A stretch of DNA of 64,000 bases, taken from contig NC_079489.1 of assembly GCF_020520425.1 (NCBI RefSeq), positions 16,392,001-16,456,000 of the forward strand, in the 5' to 3' direction. This document shows, in pieces, positions 1 to 11,355 of this stretch. The notes below the pieces were generated by a model. The model did not search any database and was not told the DNA's origin. It worked only from the letters and a program-made list of their open reading frames with translations. The translations under genes and the position numbers were made by a program. The stretch comes from Spinacia oleracea. Lineage: Eukaryota; Streptophyta; Magnoliopsida; Caryophyllales; Amaranthaceae. Within the stretch, counting starts at the first letter, position 1. Every line of letters starts with the position of its first letter.

Positions 1-1935
1 GATGGCACTATTATTGGTGATACCTTGGTGGTGGGGAAGGTTCTGCAGTTGATTATGGAGGATGGGTCTTGTCTCGTGTTACATCTTAACGTGGAGAAGA
101 CCGAGGTTTTCTGGCCTACAGAGGACCCTCAAAGCAAGCTTGTGGGAGTCTTTCCCCCTGATATTGCTCGTTCTTTGCATGGTGTTAAGTTGCTTGATGG
201 TCCCGCTAGTTCCAATCCAGTTATTAGTGGTGAGCTTGTGATGCAGAGGGTGACCAAGACCATTGGGCTTATGGATAAGGTTGCTCATCTTGATGATCCT
301 CAGTGTGAGCTATTGTTACTTAGGGCATGTACCGGAGTTTCTAAACTCTACTTTGCTTTGCGTACTTGTCCTCCTGGTATTTTTGAGGCGGCTCAGCGTA
401 CTTTCGATGAGGCTCTTCGATCTTCCTTGGAGCGTATTGTTACTGCTTCGGGGCCTGGCTTTGGCGATTGGCAGTGGCGACTTGCCACCTTACCCTTTTC
501 TTTTGGCGGACTTGCTGTTTATTCCGCAGGTGATGGTTCGTCATTATGCTTTTCTTGCTTCTCGATTGCAGTCTTTTGGTTTGCAGACAAAGCTCCTACG
601 GCATGCTGATATTGTTGGTCCTGGTCGAGAATTTGAAGATGCGTTGAGTCTATTTGGTAGAACGGTGGAGTATGACATTCTGAGTAACCCTAGTGAGGTC
701 GCTGCCCCTAAACTCATGAAGAAATTGGCAGATATATATTTCACAAAGGTTACTGCATCTGCAGAATCCATCTTCTCTTTATCTTCTCGACAATCGGCGT
801 TGTGGAAATCGAAGCAGGGAGATCACTCATTCACACCTCTTCTTGGCTTCGTGCGGTCCCCATCTCGGGTTTGAGACAGACGATGAATGCTAAGGCTTAC
901 CGATGAGTGTTGTGTTACCGGTTGGGGGTTCCTTTGTTCTCTGTTACGGTGCCATGTTCTGCTTGCTCCAGGGTCTTTGCGGGATACATCTTTGGTGATC
1001 ATGCGGTGTCATGTGCTGGCATAGTGGGTATTAACAAGTTATCAAAATCGTGATTCTACTTTGAATCGCAAAGGACTCTTAGAATCGAATCGTAAAATCG
1101 AATCATAGAATCGTAAGATTCTACAAACAAATATAATCAAGATTTTATTCTCAAATTTAATTTAAAGTGCTTATATTATAGGAAAAAACTTAATAATTGA
1201 AATATATAGTTGTTTAATAGCTATATAAGCAATAATTGTAAATATTTTTCTATTAATTACTTTCTCTACATGATTCAAATTTACGAGGTTTTCGCTAGTC
1301 CAGAAAAAAGTGTAGAATCATGTAGAATCGTGAATCGAATCGTAAGACATATTTGAATCGTAGAATAGTAAGATTCTATGATTTAAATCGCGATTTTAAT
1401 AACCATGAGTATTAAACATCGGCATAATGTTGTTCGGGATACCCTTGTTGATGTTTGTTATCGGTCTGGGATTTCGGCGTGGAAAGAGGTTGATATTGGT
1501 TTATCTGGATGGAACAATATGGCTCTCCGACCAGCAGACGTGTTGCTCTACTCTTGGGATCGGGGATGTGATGTGTGTGTTGACTTGACGGGATCATCTC
1601 CTTTGACACAATCTGGGTTGTCTGGATTTGTCCCGGGCCGGGTTGTGACTTGTGCGGCTATTCGGAAGCGGGTCAAGTACGAAGCACGTTGCAGGGCCAT
1701 TGGTTATTGCTTTCTTCCATTCTCTTTCTCTTCTTTGGAGGAGCTGAATAAGGATGTTGTAGCGTTGCTAAAGTGGATTCAGAAGTTTTCTAGGACACAT
1801 GACATTAGGGCTCATGCTGCTGCTCATATTTTCACCAGGATAGGCTTTGCTATAGCCAGATGAGTGGGGGCCCAGATTGTATCTCGGCTTCCCACAAATT
1901 ATTTGTAAACTATTTGACTTTGTTAGCATTTGATT
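1..1935 (+). mobile_element. Decayed non-LTR reverse-transcriptase relic, 3' part
   Basis: Coding traces run on the + strand through several frames. Frame 1 covers 25 to about 530, a second frame about 530-835, a third about 835-1034, and the reading resumes at 1407-1863 after an inserted MITE. The translated pieces resemble the C-terminal part of a dispersed plant reverse-transcriptase-like family; I recognise segments such as LNVEKTEVFWPTEDP, SGPGFGDWQWRLATLPF and NPSEVAAPKLMKK from memory of plant annotations. A Cys/His cluster (CSACSRVFAGYIFGDHAVSC, about 958-1017) looks like a zinc-binding region. Frameshifts and the insertion make this a dead copy. The 5' part lies outside the window. 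The reading ends at a TGA at 1861, and a (TAA)n tract follows about 75 bp later, which could be the element's own tail. The family assignment is inference; that it is a mobile-element relic is fairly secure. Confidence 0.7.
1035..1406. mobile_element. MITE with TIRs inserted in the RT relic
   Basis: The left end reads GTTATCAAAATCGTGATT and the right end is its imperfect reverse complement (about 1385-1403). The interior is rich in repeated GAATCG/CGATTC motifs. It separates two halves of a coding trace that would otherwise be continuous. The flanks gggtattaa (1026-1034) and gagtattaa (1407-1415) form a 9-bp TSD with one mismatch, which suits a Mutator-type non-autonomous element. Confidence 0.65.
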
Positions 1936-1937
<2 letters not shown>

Positions 1938-2030
<93 letters not shown>

Positions 2031-2043
2031 TAATAATAATAAT
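1938..2043. repeat. (TAA)n microsatellite
   Basis: About 35 uninterrupted trinucleotide units with one AAC variant near 2025. It lies just 3' of the RT relic and may have begun as that element's tail. It is likely polymorphic in length. Confidence 0.95.
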
Positions 2044-2269
2044 ATCCCTCCGTTCTTGTTTAATTTATTAGTTCCCTTTTCGTATTGGATGTTTTTTTTA
2101 TTAGTCCCTTTTAGAATCTTTCCTTATTTTTTCAACAATTATTCTCCTATTACCCTTATATTACAATTGTAATTCTCTTTTCATCACAAATAAATTTGCT
2201 TGTGGTCCCTTTATTTTCTAATTTAGCAACACTAAACACTCCACCTAACAATAATAATGTGTTGGATTG

Positions 2270-2340
2270 CAATGAACTGAACTGAACTGAATGATTCTGA
2301 ACTGAACTGAACTGAACTGAACTGATTTGAACTGAACTGT
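2270..2340. repeat. GAACT pentanucleotide repeat
   Basis: Tandem GAACT units with two interruptions. The bases around it (2044-2260) include CCCTCCGTTC, a degenerate Stowaway-like end, but no complete element can be closed. Confidence 0.8.
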
Positions 2341-2482
2341 CAAATAAGTTCTGAAATTGCAATTAAACCAAAAAGAATAGGGTCTTGCTCAGGTTGAGTA
2401 GTTGACTGAGTTAGTTAAAACCCCAACCAGACAAAATGGACAATAAGGCCCAATTCAAGGTATTGATGTTAACATCCAATCA

Positions 2483-2655
2483 GAATTTTACTTGTACAGA
2501 CTTTTACTTGTATTTCCTAATCAGAATTCGTATTTCCTAATCAGAATTCGTATGCCAAGTACAGACTTTTACTTTTACTTGTATTTCCTAATCAGAATTC
2601 GTATGCCAAGTACAGACTTTTACTTGTATTTCCTAATCAGAATTCGTTTCCTTAA
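2483..2655. repeat. Short tandem repeat of about 45-60 bp
   Basis: The block containing 'acagacttttacttgtattt' followed by 'cctaatcagaattcgtat' is repeated three to four times with small internal duplications. No coding content is apparent. Confidence 0.8.
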
Positions 2656-2683
2656 CAATGAGATTGTTACCATGATATAAATA

Positions 2684-4540
2684 TTAGATTTTAGCCCGTG
2701 TGATGCATGGATTCTATTAAATTGTTAAGTTAAAATAAAACTCGTATACTCCCTCTGTTCCATAATGTTCCTCATGCTTACTATTCATATGGTCAAAGTT
2801 TAAAAACATTGACCGTAATTAATAGTATGATTAAGAGTATAAATGTTAACTTGTGGGATATCATTGGATTCGTTTCAATATAAATTTTCTAAATATAATT
2901 TTTTTATAATTTTTACTAATACGAAATTAAAATTATTAACGGTCAAAGTAGTGTATTGGAAACCGTGCATAATGGAAAAGTGAGGAACATTATGGAACGG
3001 AGGGAGTATATAACAACGGTTATATTTTATATATTAGATTAGATTAGTGTTTCAATTTATATTTGTTTTTAATTATTAGAGTGTTATGAAGTTACATATG
3101 CGCACGTAATATTATTAATTAATTAATAAAAATATATACGTGACACATGACTTTTTATATTCAAAAATAATTTCGAATTTTTCATTGGCCGAAACCATTA
3201 AATTTCTTATGTGGCGCTCTAATATTGTATTAGTGTTTGATTTTGGATTAAATTTTATTTAGACTTTTGATGAATTTTGGATGAATTTTATTGTAGATTT
3301 ATTTTTTAATTATTATAGTGTTTGGTTTTGGATCGAGTTGTATATATTAGTAATTAATTAATTAAAATATCTACGTGGCACCTAATTAATTATCTACGTG
3401 GAACTCGACTTTTTTAATTTAAAAATAAATTTAATATCTGATTTTTTATTGGCCAAAAGCATTAGATTTCCTACGTGGCGCTCTAATAATTCAGCAAATA
3501 TGTCTCCTTTATATATATAATAATAATATATATCATTGGCCGAAACCATTAAATTTCCTCGTTGCGCTCTAATATTGTATTAATTAGTGTTTGATTTTGG
3601 ATTAAAATTTATTTTAGATTATTGTTTGATTTTGGATGAATTTTATTTTAGTTTTTTTTTAATTGTTATAGTGTTTGATTTTGGATGGAGTTGTATATAT
3701 TAGTAATTAACTAATTAATATATCTACGTGGCACTCGATTTTTTTAATTCAAAAATTAATTAAAAATCTTACTTTTCATTGGCCGAAATCATTAGATTTC
3801 TTACATGCCGCTCTAATACTTCAGCAAATATGTCTCCTTTATATATACGGAGTATACTAGATTTTAGCCCGTGCAATGCACGGATTTTATTAAATTGTTA
3901 AGTTAAAATAAAACTCTTATATATACCAATTTTATATATTATATTAGATTAATTTTGGATTGTACTTCATTTTAGATTTATTTTTTTTAATTATGAGAAT
4001 ATTTTATTTTGGATGAAATTGTATATGCATAATATTAATAATTAAATAATAAAATATCTACGTGGCATTTAATTATTTATCTACGTGGCACTCAACTTTT
4101 TTTCAATTCAAAATTAATTTTGAAATCTTATTTTTCATTGGCCGAAACCATTATATTTCCTATGTGGCGCTCTAATGTTGACATCGGTGTAAGTCCGGGA
4201 TAATCTTTTGTTCGGGGATTAATGTTTGATTTTGGATTGAATTTTATTTTATTTTATTTTAGATTAGTGTTTGATTTTGGATGATTTTATTTTAGATTTA
4301 TTTTTTAATTATTAAAGTGTTTGATTTTAGATGGAGTTGTATGTATTAGTAATTTATTAATTAAAATATCTATGTGGCACCTATTTAATTATCTATGTGG
4401 CACTCAATTTTTTTTAATTCAAAAATAAATTGGAAATCTTATTTTTTCATTAGCCGAAACCATTAGTAATCCTACGTGGCGCTCTAATAATTCAGCAAAT
4501 ATGTCTCCCTTGCTATCTTAGATTAGATTAGATTAATAGT
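2684..4540. repeat. Tandem array of Helitron-like non-autonomous units
   Basis: The motif TTGGCCGAAACCATTA and close variants recurs near 3183, 3448, 3533, 3777, 4136 and 4448. It is followed by 'tacgtggcgctctaata' and sometimes 'cagcaaatatgtctcc'. Two sites (2685 and 3859) carry CTAGATTTTAGCCCGTG or a close variant followed by a short hairpin. That looks like a Helitron 3' terminus on the minus strand (CTAG plus hairpin). A third copy of this end occurs at 61.01 kb. The Stowaway at 2749-3006 interrupts the first unit. No protein is encoded. Confidence 0.6.
2749..3006. mobile_element. Stowaway-type MITE
   Basis: Starts CTCCCTCTGTTCCATAATG and ends with the near-perfect reverse complement CATTATGGAACGGAGGGAG, flanked by TA on both sides (2747-2748 and 3007-3008). 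A TA TSD with CTCCCTCYGTTCC termini is the hallmark of Tc1/Mariner-related Stowaway MITEs. Length 258 bp, no coding capacity. Confidence 0.9.
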
Positions 4541-5150
4541 CTAGTTATCTTATATTTTTCATAACAAAATTTAAAATTATAATCTTATATGTTTTTATAT
4601 CTCTTGTTAGTTATCAAACTGTAGTCTCTCGACTCTCGAAGGCGACCATCTATCTTTCGGACTTGGACTCAATCCGCGAGGATGTTATGGTGTTGCTCTT
4701 ATTTGATTCAAATAATAATGATTCAAATAATAATTTAGTAAAAACGTCTAATCACTTTGTTAATTTAGTAACAAAATCAAATAATCATCAAAAATTCTTT
4801 TCGGGTTCAACAAATTAATATAGAATTAATTGATTTTTGTCCTAAACACAACCCATAAGGCTTATTTTAGGTTTGGTGGAGTTAATTGATTGTTGACTTT
4901 CCTGATTGGTTATTGTAATCAGTTTTTAAAATCAATAAATAATCAATTTTATGAATCAATAAATAATCAGCTTATAATTGAATTAAATTGTGAAATTGTA
5001 GAGGATACTTTAAACTATTCCACAGAAGACACCAGATATGCAATTATTAAATAGACCTTAGGTGTTCCCTATAATAGAGATACAGTAGTATTCATAAAAA
5101 TATACCATATATTATTTTATGGAATATTTAGTATCTCTATAATTAATGTC
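4541..5150. other. AT-rich intergenic stretch, no feature seen
   Basis: No ORF of note, no TIRs and no recognisable RNA gene. It leads into the conserved upstream region of the first peptide gene, which begins about 5160. Confidence 0.6.
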
Positions 5151-5517
5151 CATCGTGTACATAAACACTATTTAAGTTAATTACCTAAACAAAGTAATCG
5201 TTAAATTTAAGTAATTTTAGCATATATACATTATTGTACAAAATATTAGTTTATTATTAAAGGAAAGAGATGAACACAATTTGGTTTAGACTTATAGTAA
5301 TGCAAAGGAATATATTTTCTTTACATAGATTATAATTTTTAGGAAGACATTACAAATTAAAAGATCTCGTTGCATTATATTCGAAGAAGATGATCAACTC
5401 AATTTTATTAAACTAACTAATGCTAGGGATATTATAAAAAAATCGACTCAATTTTAATATTTTTAGGAAAGTAAATAAATTAAGTTTCATTATTCCAAAT
5501 TTACGTCTGATATTTGC

Positions 5518-5524
5518 TATAAAT
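5518..5524 (+). promoter_or_regulatory. TATA box of peptide gene 1
   Basis: TATAAAT lies 72 bp upstream of the ATG. The same heptamer at exactly the same distance precedes the other two copies, so the core promoter is conserved. Confidence 0.75.
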
Positions 5525-5589
5525 TCAATGCTAGTTGAACCTTTTATGCATCCCTAATAATCTAGTATCATTCACCCTTTATTTTAGCA

Positions 5590-6032
5590 ATGGCACAAAG
5601 TAATCGTAATGGAGCTTCTCTATTTACCATTTTTTGGGTGTTCGTTGTTTTGTCTTTGTTGCTCATAGCCAATTGTAAGTTATGCAAATACTTTAATGTT
5701 TCTTATGTACTACGGAGTACTAGTTTATACAAGTATACATATTTTATTCCCATTGAATGTAAACTGTTTTGATTTATCCTTTGATATATAATTTATTTTG
5801 AATTTATTTAGGTGATGTTAATAATGGTGAAAAGAACGAAGGATTGAAGACAAGAGAACAAACCAAGGAAATATTGAATGGAGTTGGAATGATGAAGTTT
5901 GGCCGGAAACTTGCAAAACCAACATGCGTGGAAAGGGCTTGCGGCTTTGTAAACCCTTATGTTAATTGCTATTGTTGTAATCCTTACTCATGTTATGATA
6001 CTAAACAAGAGTGTGACAAAGTATGTCATTAA
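5590..6032 (+). CDS. Small secreted cysteine-rich peptide, copy 1 (ESF1/MEG-like?)
   Basis: Two exons, 5590-5674 and 5812-6032, with donor GTAAGT and an acceptor ending TTTAG, giving 101 residues. Exon 1 encodes a short polar start and a hydrophobic stretch (about residues 10-28), a clear signal peptide. Exon 2 encodes a Lys/Glu-rich propeptide-like segment and a C-terminal domain with eight cysteines spaced C-x4-C-x8-C-x-C-C-x4-C-x6-C-x3-C, ending CH-stop. The CYCC centre and late CYDTKQEC resemble plant EMBRYO SURROUNDING FACTOR 1/MEG-type signalling peptides; a defensin-like protein is the alternative. The product is presumably secreted and disulfide-bonded; no receptor or function can be read from the sequence. 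The intron falls inside the Cys-29 codon at the end of the signal peptide. Splice sites and frame are identical in the copies at 20.07 and 56.13 kb, which supports a real gene. Compared with those it starts MAQ rather than MAP and has a shorter intron (137 bp). Confidence 0.82.
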
Positions 6033-6977
6033 ACTTGTTTTATATGAAGCATGATATCAAAATAATTAAATAAAAGAGCTAATTAAATAAAAGAGCTATT
6101 TATTATTTTATTCTCTTATTACCGAAGTTTCTTTCACTTTTATTATAAGCATATATACGTCTCATTCAAATGAATAAAATACATTAAGTTAATTTCTCGT
6201 TCCCACATTTCAAATTGCGATTCAACCCTTTTCACCAAATCAATTAACACCCTTGATTGACACATTAAAAGGGGAGGAGTCTCAAGCGATTAGAATTTGG
6301 GGGTTTATGATTATATACAATAATGTATTAATCAACTTTTCCGATTTTTCTACTTTTACTAATTAATGTATTAATTTTGTTTGAAGAAAAAAATCATCTA
6401 TTCAATTACTCATTGTTTTATTTTCTCATATAAAATATCATGCATTTAAAGCGTGCATTAATCTATATAATTAAAGAAAAGTGATAGTTTTAATGAGATG
6501 TGAGCAAATCTCCAATACTTCCTTCTCACCTATGCCATGTCATACTCGCTCAAAAGGCAACTAATCAATTCACAATTTTAATGCTTCAATCAAGCACTAA
6601 TCAAGCAAGAAAAAAGAATCGAAATAGTAATAAAATGAAAAATATCCATTTAAAATACAAGAAAATAGCAAATTTTGTATTAAATGAATGAAATATAAAT
6701 ACAAATAAATAAGGGTGAAAAAACCAGGTTGCATATCTTTAGAATGGAAATTTGAATAACATAAATATAATGATAAGACTATTAATTTCGAAATAAATCT
6801 GCAAAAATTATGAAATAAATTGAAAAATAATTCGAAACAATCTAACAAATATAGATGAAGTCATTCTTTAATTCTGCCTTTGATGTATATTTAATCAGTT
6901 TAATAAAAAAAAAATATAGGTAATTCACTTAAATGGTTAAACCATACAATTTAAAACGTAGGCTACATTATTATAAT
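6033..6977. other. Intergenic; duplicated sequence shared with 10.9-11.1 and 14.9-15.3 kb
   Basis: No gene. About 6290-6510 matches 10940-11140 and 23540-23700, and about 6510-6960 matches 14900-15340. This stretch is therefore an uninterrupted paralogue of the locus that received the LINE at 11.1-14.9 kb. Confidence 0.7.
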
Positions 6978-6978
6978 T

Positions 6979-7560
6979 AACTAGTATAGTATCCGTGCGA
7001 TGCACGGTTTATATATTTTAACTTTAAGTGCAAAGTTCAATTAATTTAGAAAAGAAACATAGAAAAATACATAGATTTTTCATTCGTTTTCACGCACCAC
7101 CCATTGTTTCATGTTAGGTATAAAAATCAGTTATCATCATGTGTTTTGACAGATGTCAATTCTCAAGTTGAACCATTGAACCCGCTAGGTTGGTCCGATC
7201 ATTTAGAACCCAAACCGTGAATAACCCCCGAGCTGAAACCGAAGACCCGGACCGACATGATATATTAACCCGATTGAGATCTGAAACCAGGTAACAAACT
7301 CGTTTCGCAGCAACCCGATCCATTTCAACCCGAACCGGATGGATCTGAAAGTCGTTAATGACCAAAAACCATTTCAATCTAAACCGTTTGAACCCGAGAA
7401 AAACCCGTTTACAATACAAACTGTTTTAACGTGTAACCCGCTTAATTCGAACCGTTTACAACCCGTAACCCGTTTAATTCGAATCGTTTATAACCTAAAA
7501 CCTGTTTAATCCCGCTAGTGATCTTAAATTCTTAACACTTTTAAAAGTCAGTTATTGCCT
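6979..7560 (-). mobile_element. Helitron-like 3' end with CCG-rich repeats
   Basis: CTAGTATAGTATCCGTGCGATGCACGG: read on the minus strand this is a hairpin followed about 10 bases later by CTAG, the form of a Helitron 3' terminus. About 230 bp inward (through 'cgctaggttggtccgatca') is shared with a second copy starting at 23843. The following 7150-7560 is a low-complexity tract of 'aacccg' and 'cgttt' motifs. The far end of the element is not clear. Confidence 0.55.
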
Positions 7561-8580
7561 TTACCCCCCCTAATTAAGGCCTCAATATTAGAATTTTTAA
7601 ACGTATTAAAAATTGTGATCGATTTTATAATTTGGAATCGAATTCGGCTGACCCGACGTTTAACCCTCTACCCATTTTATCTCGCCACTGATTTATCCAT
7701 ATTGTATGAACTTATCGATAAAAACTTGAACCGAGATAAACTTGAATTTGATGTAACCCAGCTATACCTGTTCAACCCGACCCATTTCAGATCCGATATT
7801 CAGTTCAAATACTATCTCATATTTTGTTGTGTTACCCGTACCCATTTCAAGTATCTGTTCAATCTCAAGTATATTCTTTTGAAATCAGGTCTGAACAAAT
7901 CCATAAATTTTATTTGATTTAATCAGTTCCAAGTCTAGTAAGTTTAGATAAGTTCAGATTAATTCGAAAATTTTATTTCAAATAAGGCGAAGAGAATGCA
8001 CCCAACCTCCATTTTTCTTTGTTCCACCCGCTTATTACATATGTGGTCAAAATAATAAATAAATAATTGATTATACTTTTTGGATTATTTATGAAAGAAA
8101 TAAACTATGTTTGCTAAAACGCAAAACGAAAGAAAATCCACATACTACATCACCACGAAGAATACAATTTTATCTCTATGGATGTCCATCACTCATCGAA
8201 TCACTACTTATATATTCCCGTACATCTAAAAGGGTGGAAACAGACAAATGTTCATTCAACCCGCTTCACTTATTTTATTATTTTAATTGTGATATAAAAT
8301 AATTTATTGAGATATTGAAGATAATAATATCATAGAATTGAGAATACCCCGCACTCGTAAAGTCATAAAATTTTAGATATTCGTGAATTTGTTTGGTGAT
8401 AGTTTCTACTTTATTTATGTGTTTCCAGTACGTTAATAAATAGCGGAAAACTTTAATAGCGGACACAAATTTTGATATAATATTAAAGCATTCACCCAAA
8501 AGGGAAAACGTAAAGAACAAAAAGAGACGAACCCCCAATATTTCTGTTTGTTATCCGCGAGAGAAAATAACATACAAAGC
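7561..8580. other. Intergenic, no supported gene
   Basis: An open frame at 7555-7917 exists but lies in the degenerate 'aacccg/cgaacc' repeat and has no recognisable domain. Nothing else stands out. Confidence 0.6.
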
Positions 8581-8582
8581 GA

Positions 8583-8665
8583 CATGGAATAGTGGTTAAA
8601 CATTTGAGTGTGTCTTGCTTGATTTTGGGTTCGAACCCCATTACTGATTGTTTTTCGCCTTGGTT
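8583..8665 (+). repeat. tRNA-like (SINE-head-like) segment
   Basis: An A-box-like 'tagtggttaaacatttgag' is followed after about 40 bases by GGGTTCGAACCCC, a near-perfect B-box. The arms do not fold into a proper tRNA and no acceptor stem is evident, so this is better read as a SINE head or decayed tRNA. Confidence 0.4.
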
Positions 8666-8811
8666 TTAAGTAAACACACGCTGCTAATTAAGAGGACTAC
8701 GGTCTACATAGTATATTTTTTTTGTTAAAGGGTCATTTTGACATATTTTCCTGAGTTACCTATTATGTTATTTGGGAGTTACTTAATATAATATTTAGTG
8801 TTACTATTTTA

Positions 8812-9008
8812 GAGTCCGGATCCTCTGGAGTTTTAATAAAACTCTACATCTAAACCATACATTTTAAAATCAATGACTCATATTGATCAGAAAAAATTGG
8901 GGGAGTTTTTGGAAAGATGATTTTGAACCATTGATTTTTCATTCAATGGTTGATATGTTCAAACTCTACCTTGTAGAGTTATTTTAGAACTCTAGAGGAT
9001 CCAAAAAC
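8812..9008. mobile_element. hAT-like MITE
   Basis: Inner termini GGATCCTCTGGAGTTTTA and the reverse complement of TAGAACTCTAGAGGATCC form imperfect TIRs. It is flanked by an exact 8-bp duplication CTATTTTA (8804-8811 and 9009-9016). An 8-bp TSD fits a hAT non-autonomous element. Length 197 bp, non-coding. Confidence 0.75.
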
Positions 9009-9019
9009 CTATTTTACTA

Positions 9020-9600
9020 CACTATAATAAGGGATATTAACTTTTTTTTTTGAACGGTTACTTTTTAATCATTTCGAGTTATATTTTATAAAAATTGGTT
9101 ACTTAATAACGGGGCATAAATTACTATTTTACTACTTTTTTTATAGGACTATTTTACTACTTCGTATTAAGGGATATTAACCTTTTTCAAAAGATTACTT
9201 TTTAATCATTTTTAGTTACTTATTGTATAAAAATTGGTTACTTATTAAACGGGAGATGAGTTACTATTTTACTATTTCATATCAAGGGATATTATATTAC
9301 TTTTTTTTTCTAAAGGTTACTTTTAATCATTTTGAGTTACGTATTTTACAAATTTTGGTTACTTATTTAACGGCATATGAGTTACTATTTTACTACTACG
9401 TATTATGGGATACAAAATATAAACTCTTTTTTCAAAGGTGATACGTAGTTTTTTTTCGAGTTACTTATTTTATAAAATTGGGTTACTTGTTATAAGGGAG
9501 ATGAATTACTATCCTACTTGTTATGAGTTGCTACGTTTTAATCATTTCAAGTTAATTATTTTATGAAAATGGGTTAAATAATTATTATACAATAGATGAG
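9020..9600. repeat. Degenerate tandem repeat, unit about 115-145 bp
   Basis: Each unit carries 'gggatatta', 'ggttactttttaatcatttt', 'ttataaaaattggttactta' and 'gagttactattttacta'. Unit starts fall near 9028, 9171, 9287 and 9408, with a decayed fifth copy. It surrounds no gene; the ORF at 9223-9441 is a by-product of the repeat. Confidence 0.75.
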
Positions 9601-10200
9601 TTATTATTTTACGTACTCTCCTTATTAAGATATCTATATACTAAACGAAAGAAAATTCTATATTAGTAATTGTATATTAATAAATAATACCCGTGCTTGC
9701 GAATTAATAAGGTAATCTACTAATATATATTAATAGGTATATTTTGAATGAAGCCAATATTAAGAGAAGTTATTCTTATTCTATATTTGGAACTATAAGA
9801 TCTTAATATTCTATAGTAGATTATATTTAAATATCATCTGAATATTCTATATTAGATTGCTAACTATATTCTAATGTATCTAATTATGTAAATATATTAG
9901 GAATTTAGTTTTTTAATTTTTTTTTTTTTACACAGGGACACTTGTCAGCTCTAGATTGAGCTCCCTGTGTTTTAGTAGATTATATAGATTGACATTTTAT
10001 CTAGGCGTCTACCAGCATTTTAATTGTCTAATATCATTAAAAAAAAAATCATAAAGACCGACATAGATATATCCTGATTTAATAATTTCAAAACTACTCT
10101 CTATTTATATTATTACCATCTTAATGTACAAAGTACGAGTTTTTAATCTAATGCACTTTTTTTATTTACTTTCTATTTTTATATAAATCTCGTATATTAG
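9601..10200. other. Intergenic, Helitron-like motifs only
   Basis: Short 'cccgtgc' and 'gcacggg' motifs near 9690 and 10200, and a short direct/inverted 'acaggg...ccctgtg' pair near 9935-9972. No gene or complete element. Confidence 0.4.
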
Positions 10201-10870
10201 CACGGGCTCACACTAATACTAGTTTTGTACGGAGTGGAATATAACTTACCAAGTAAAATCATGGATTAGAGCTGTAACTTGATGATGATGAGTTAATACG
10301 CATTAATCAAGTGATTTAAGAACATAAGTAAAATTTAAGGAAATCATAAAAATTAAGCTTGTTGGTCCGTTAAGATAACCATAAGTAACATCTATGTTGG
10401 GTTGGTTAAAAATGTTATTAAATGTATAGATTGTCCGGTATAATCATTTTGATCGAGCAACAAGTACTAGTAGACTAGTGGTAGCAATAATCAGACTATA
10501 GAGTGCATAAAAATATATTATTAGCATATAATACTATAAATTACACAAAAATATATTAGATTATATTTTCTGTTTTTCTATTTTTTAATTTAAAAGATAA
10601 ATATATATTTGAATGAGATTATAATAAATTTGTTCTTCCCTAGAAAAAAATGGTTTCCTTTTTTTTCTTCTTCTTTTATGATTATCTTAATTATTTAATA
10701 TTTTCATAGTAAAACTATGGCGTTGATAGTAAAAAAAATATTATTGAGGCAAAGTCTAAGTGACACCCTTGTGACACCATTAAAAGAACGACATGTAGGG
10801 TTGTGATGTGTTTTAAATGTCGCAATTTACGACTTTTATCATTACCCTAATAAGATTAGTAACACTACTA
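10200..10870. repeat. Duplicated block A, copy 1 (also 15.47-16.15 kb and inverted at 23.1-23.5 kb)
   Basis: Shares 'tactagttttgtacggag', 'gtgatttaagaacataagta' and 'gttgggttggttaaaaatgt' in order with 15480-16150. Its right part occurs in inverted orientation at 23.10-23.52 kb. No coding content. Confidence 0.75.
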
Positions 10871-11130
10871 GACATGAAAAGAAGAAGCTGAAAATGGGTT
10901 TATGATTAGTAACACTACTAGACATGCAAATGAATCTCTAAAATTTGGGGGGTTTATGATTCAATAATTTATAAATCGACTTTTCCGATTTTTCTACTTT
11001 TAATAATGTATTAATTTTGTTAAAGGAAAAAAAAAAATTATCTACTCAATTACTCATTGTTTTATTTTCTCAAATAAATGCATTTAAAGCGCATTATTTT
11101 TTTCATAAAATTAAGAGTGATGATTAATGA

Positions 11131-11141
11131 AAGGTGAGCAA
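11131..11141. repeat. LINE target-site duplication, left
   Basis: AAGGTGAGCAA, matching AAGGTGAGTAA at 14888-14898 with one mismatch. The paralogue near 6500 ('gatgtgagcaaatctcc') represents the unfilled site. Confidence 0.75.
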
Positions 11142-11355
11142 GTTAATGAACAAGTTGTCACTACTCTTGATGTTGAAGGGTTCATGCAGGCAACTTCTTT
11201 CAGCAGGCAACAATGTCAGCAACTGAAACCAGTGAACACAAGGAATAGATTTCAGACACTGGGGTTCCCTGATGATAATGATGGTGAACATGACTCTGAT
11301 ACTGAGGTGTTTGGGGATGGTCTGTTAGATCAGGGGTTGACTGCCCCTGGGTCTA

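Noticed and set aside
1930..2172. 80-codon poly-Asn ORF
   Set aside because: Simple translation of the (TAA)n microsatellite.
7555..7917. 120-codon ORF
   Set aside because: Sits in degenerate repeat sequence, no domain, no splice or promoter context.
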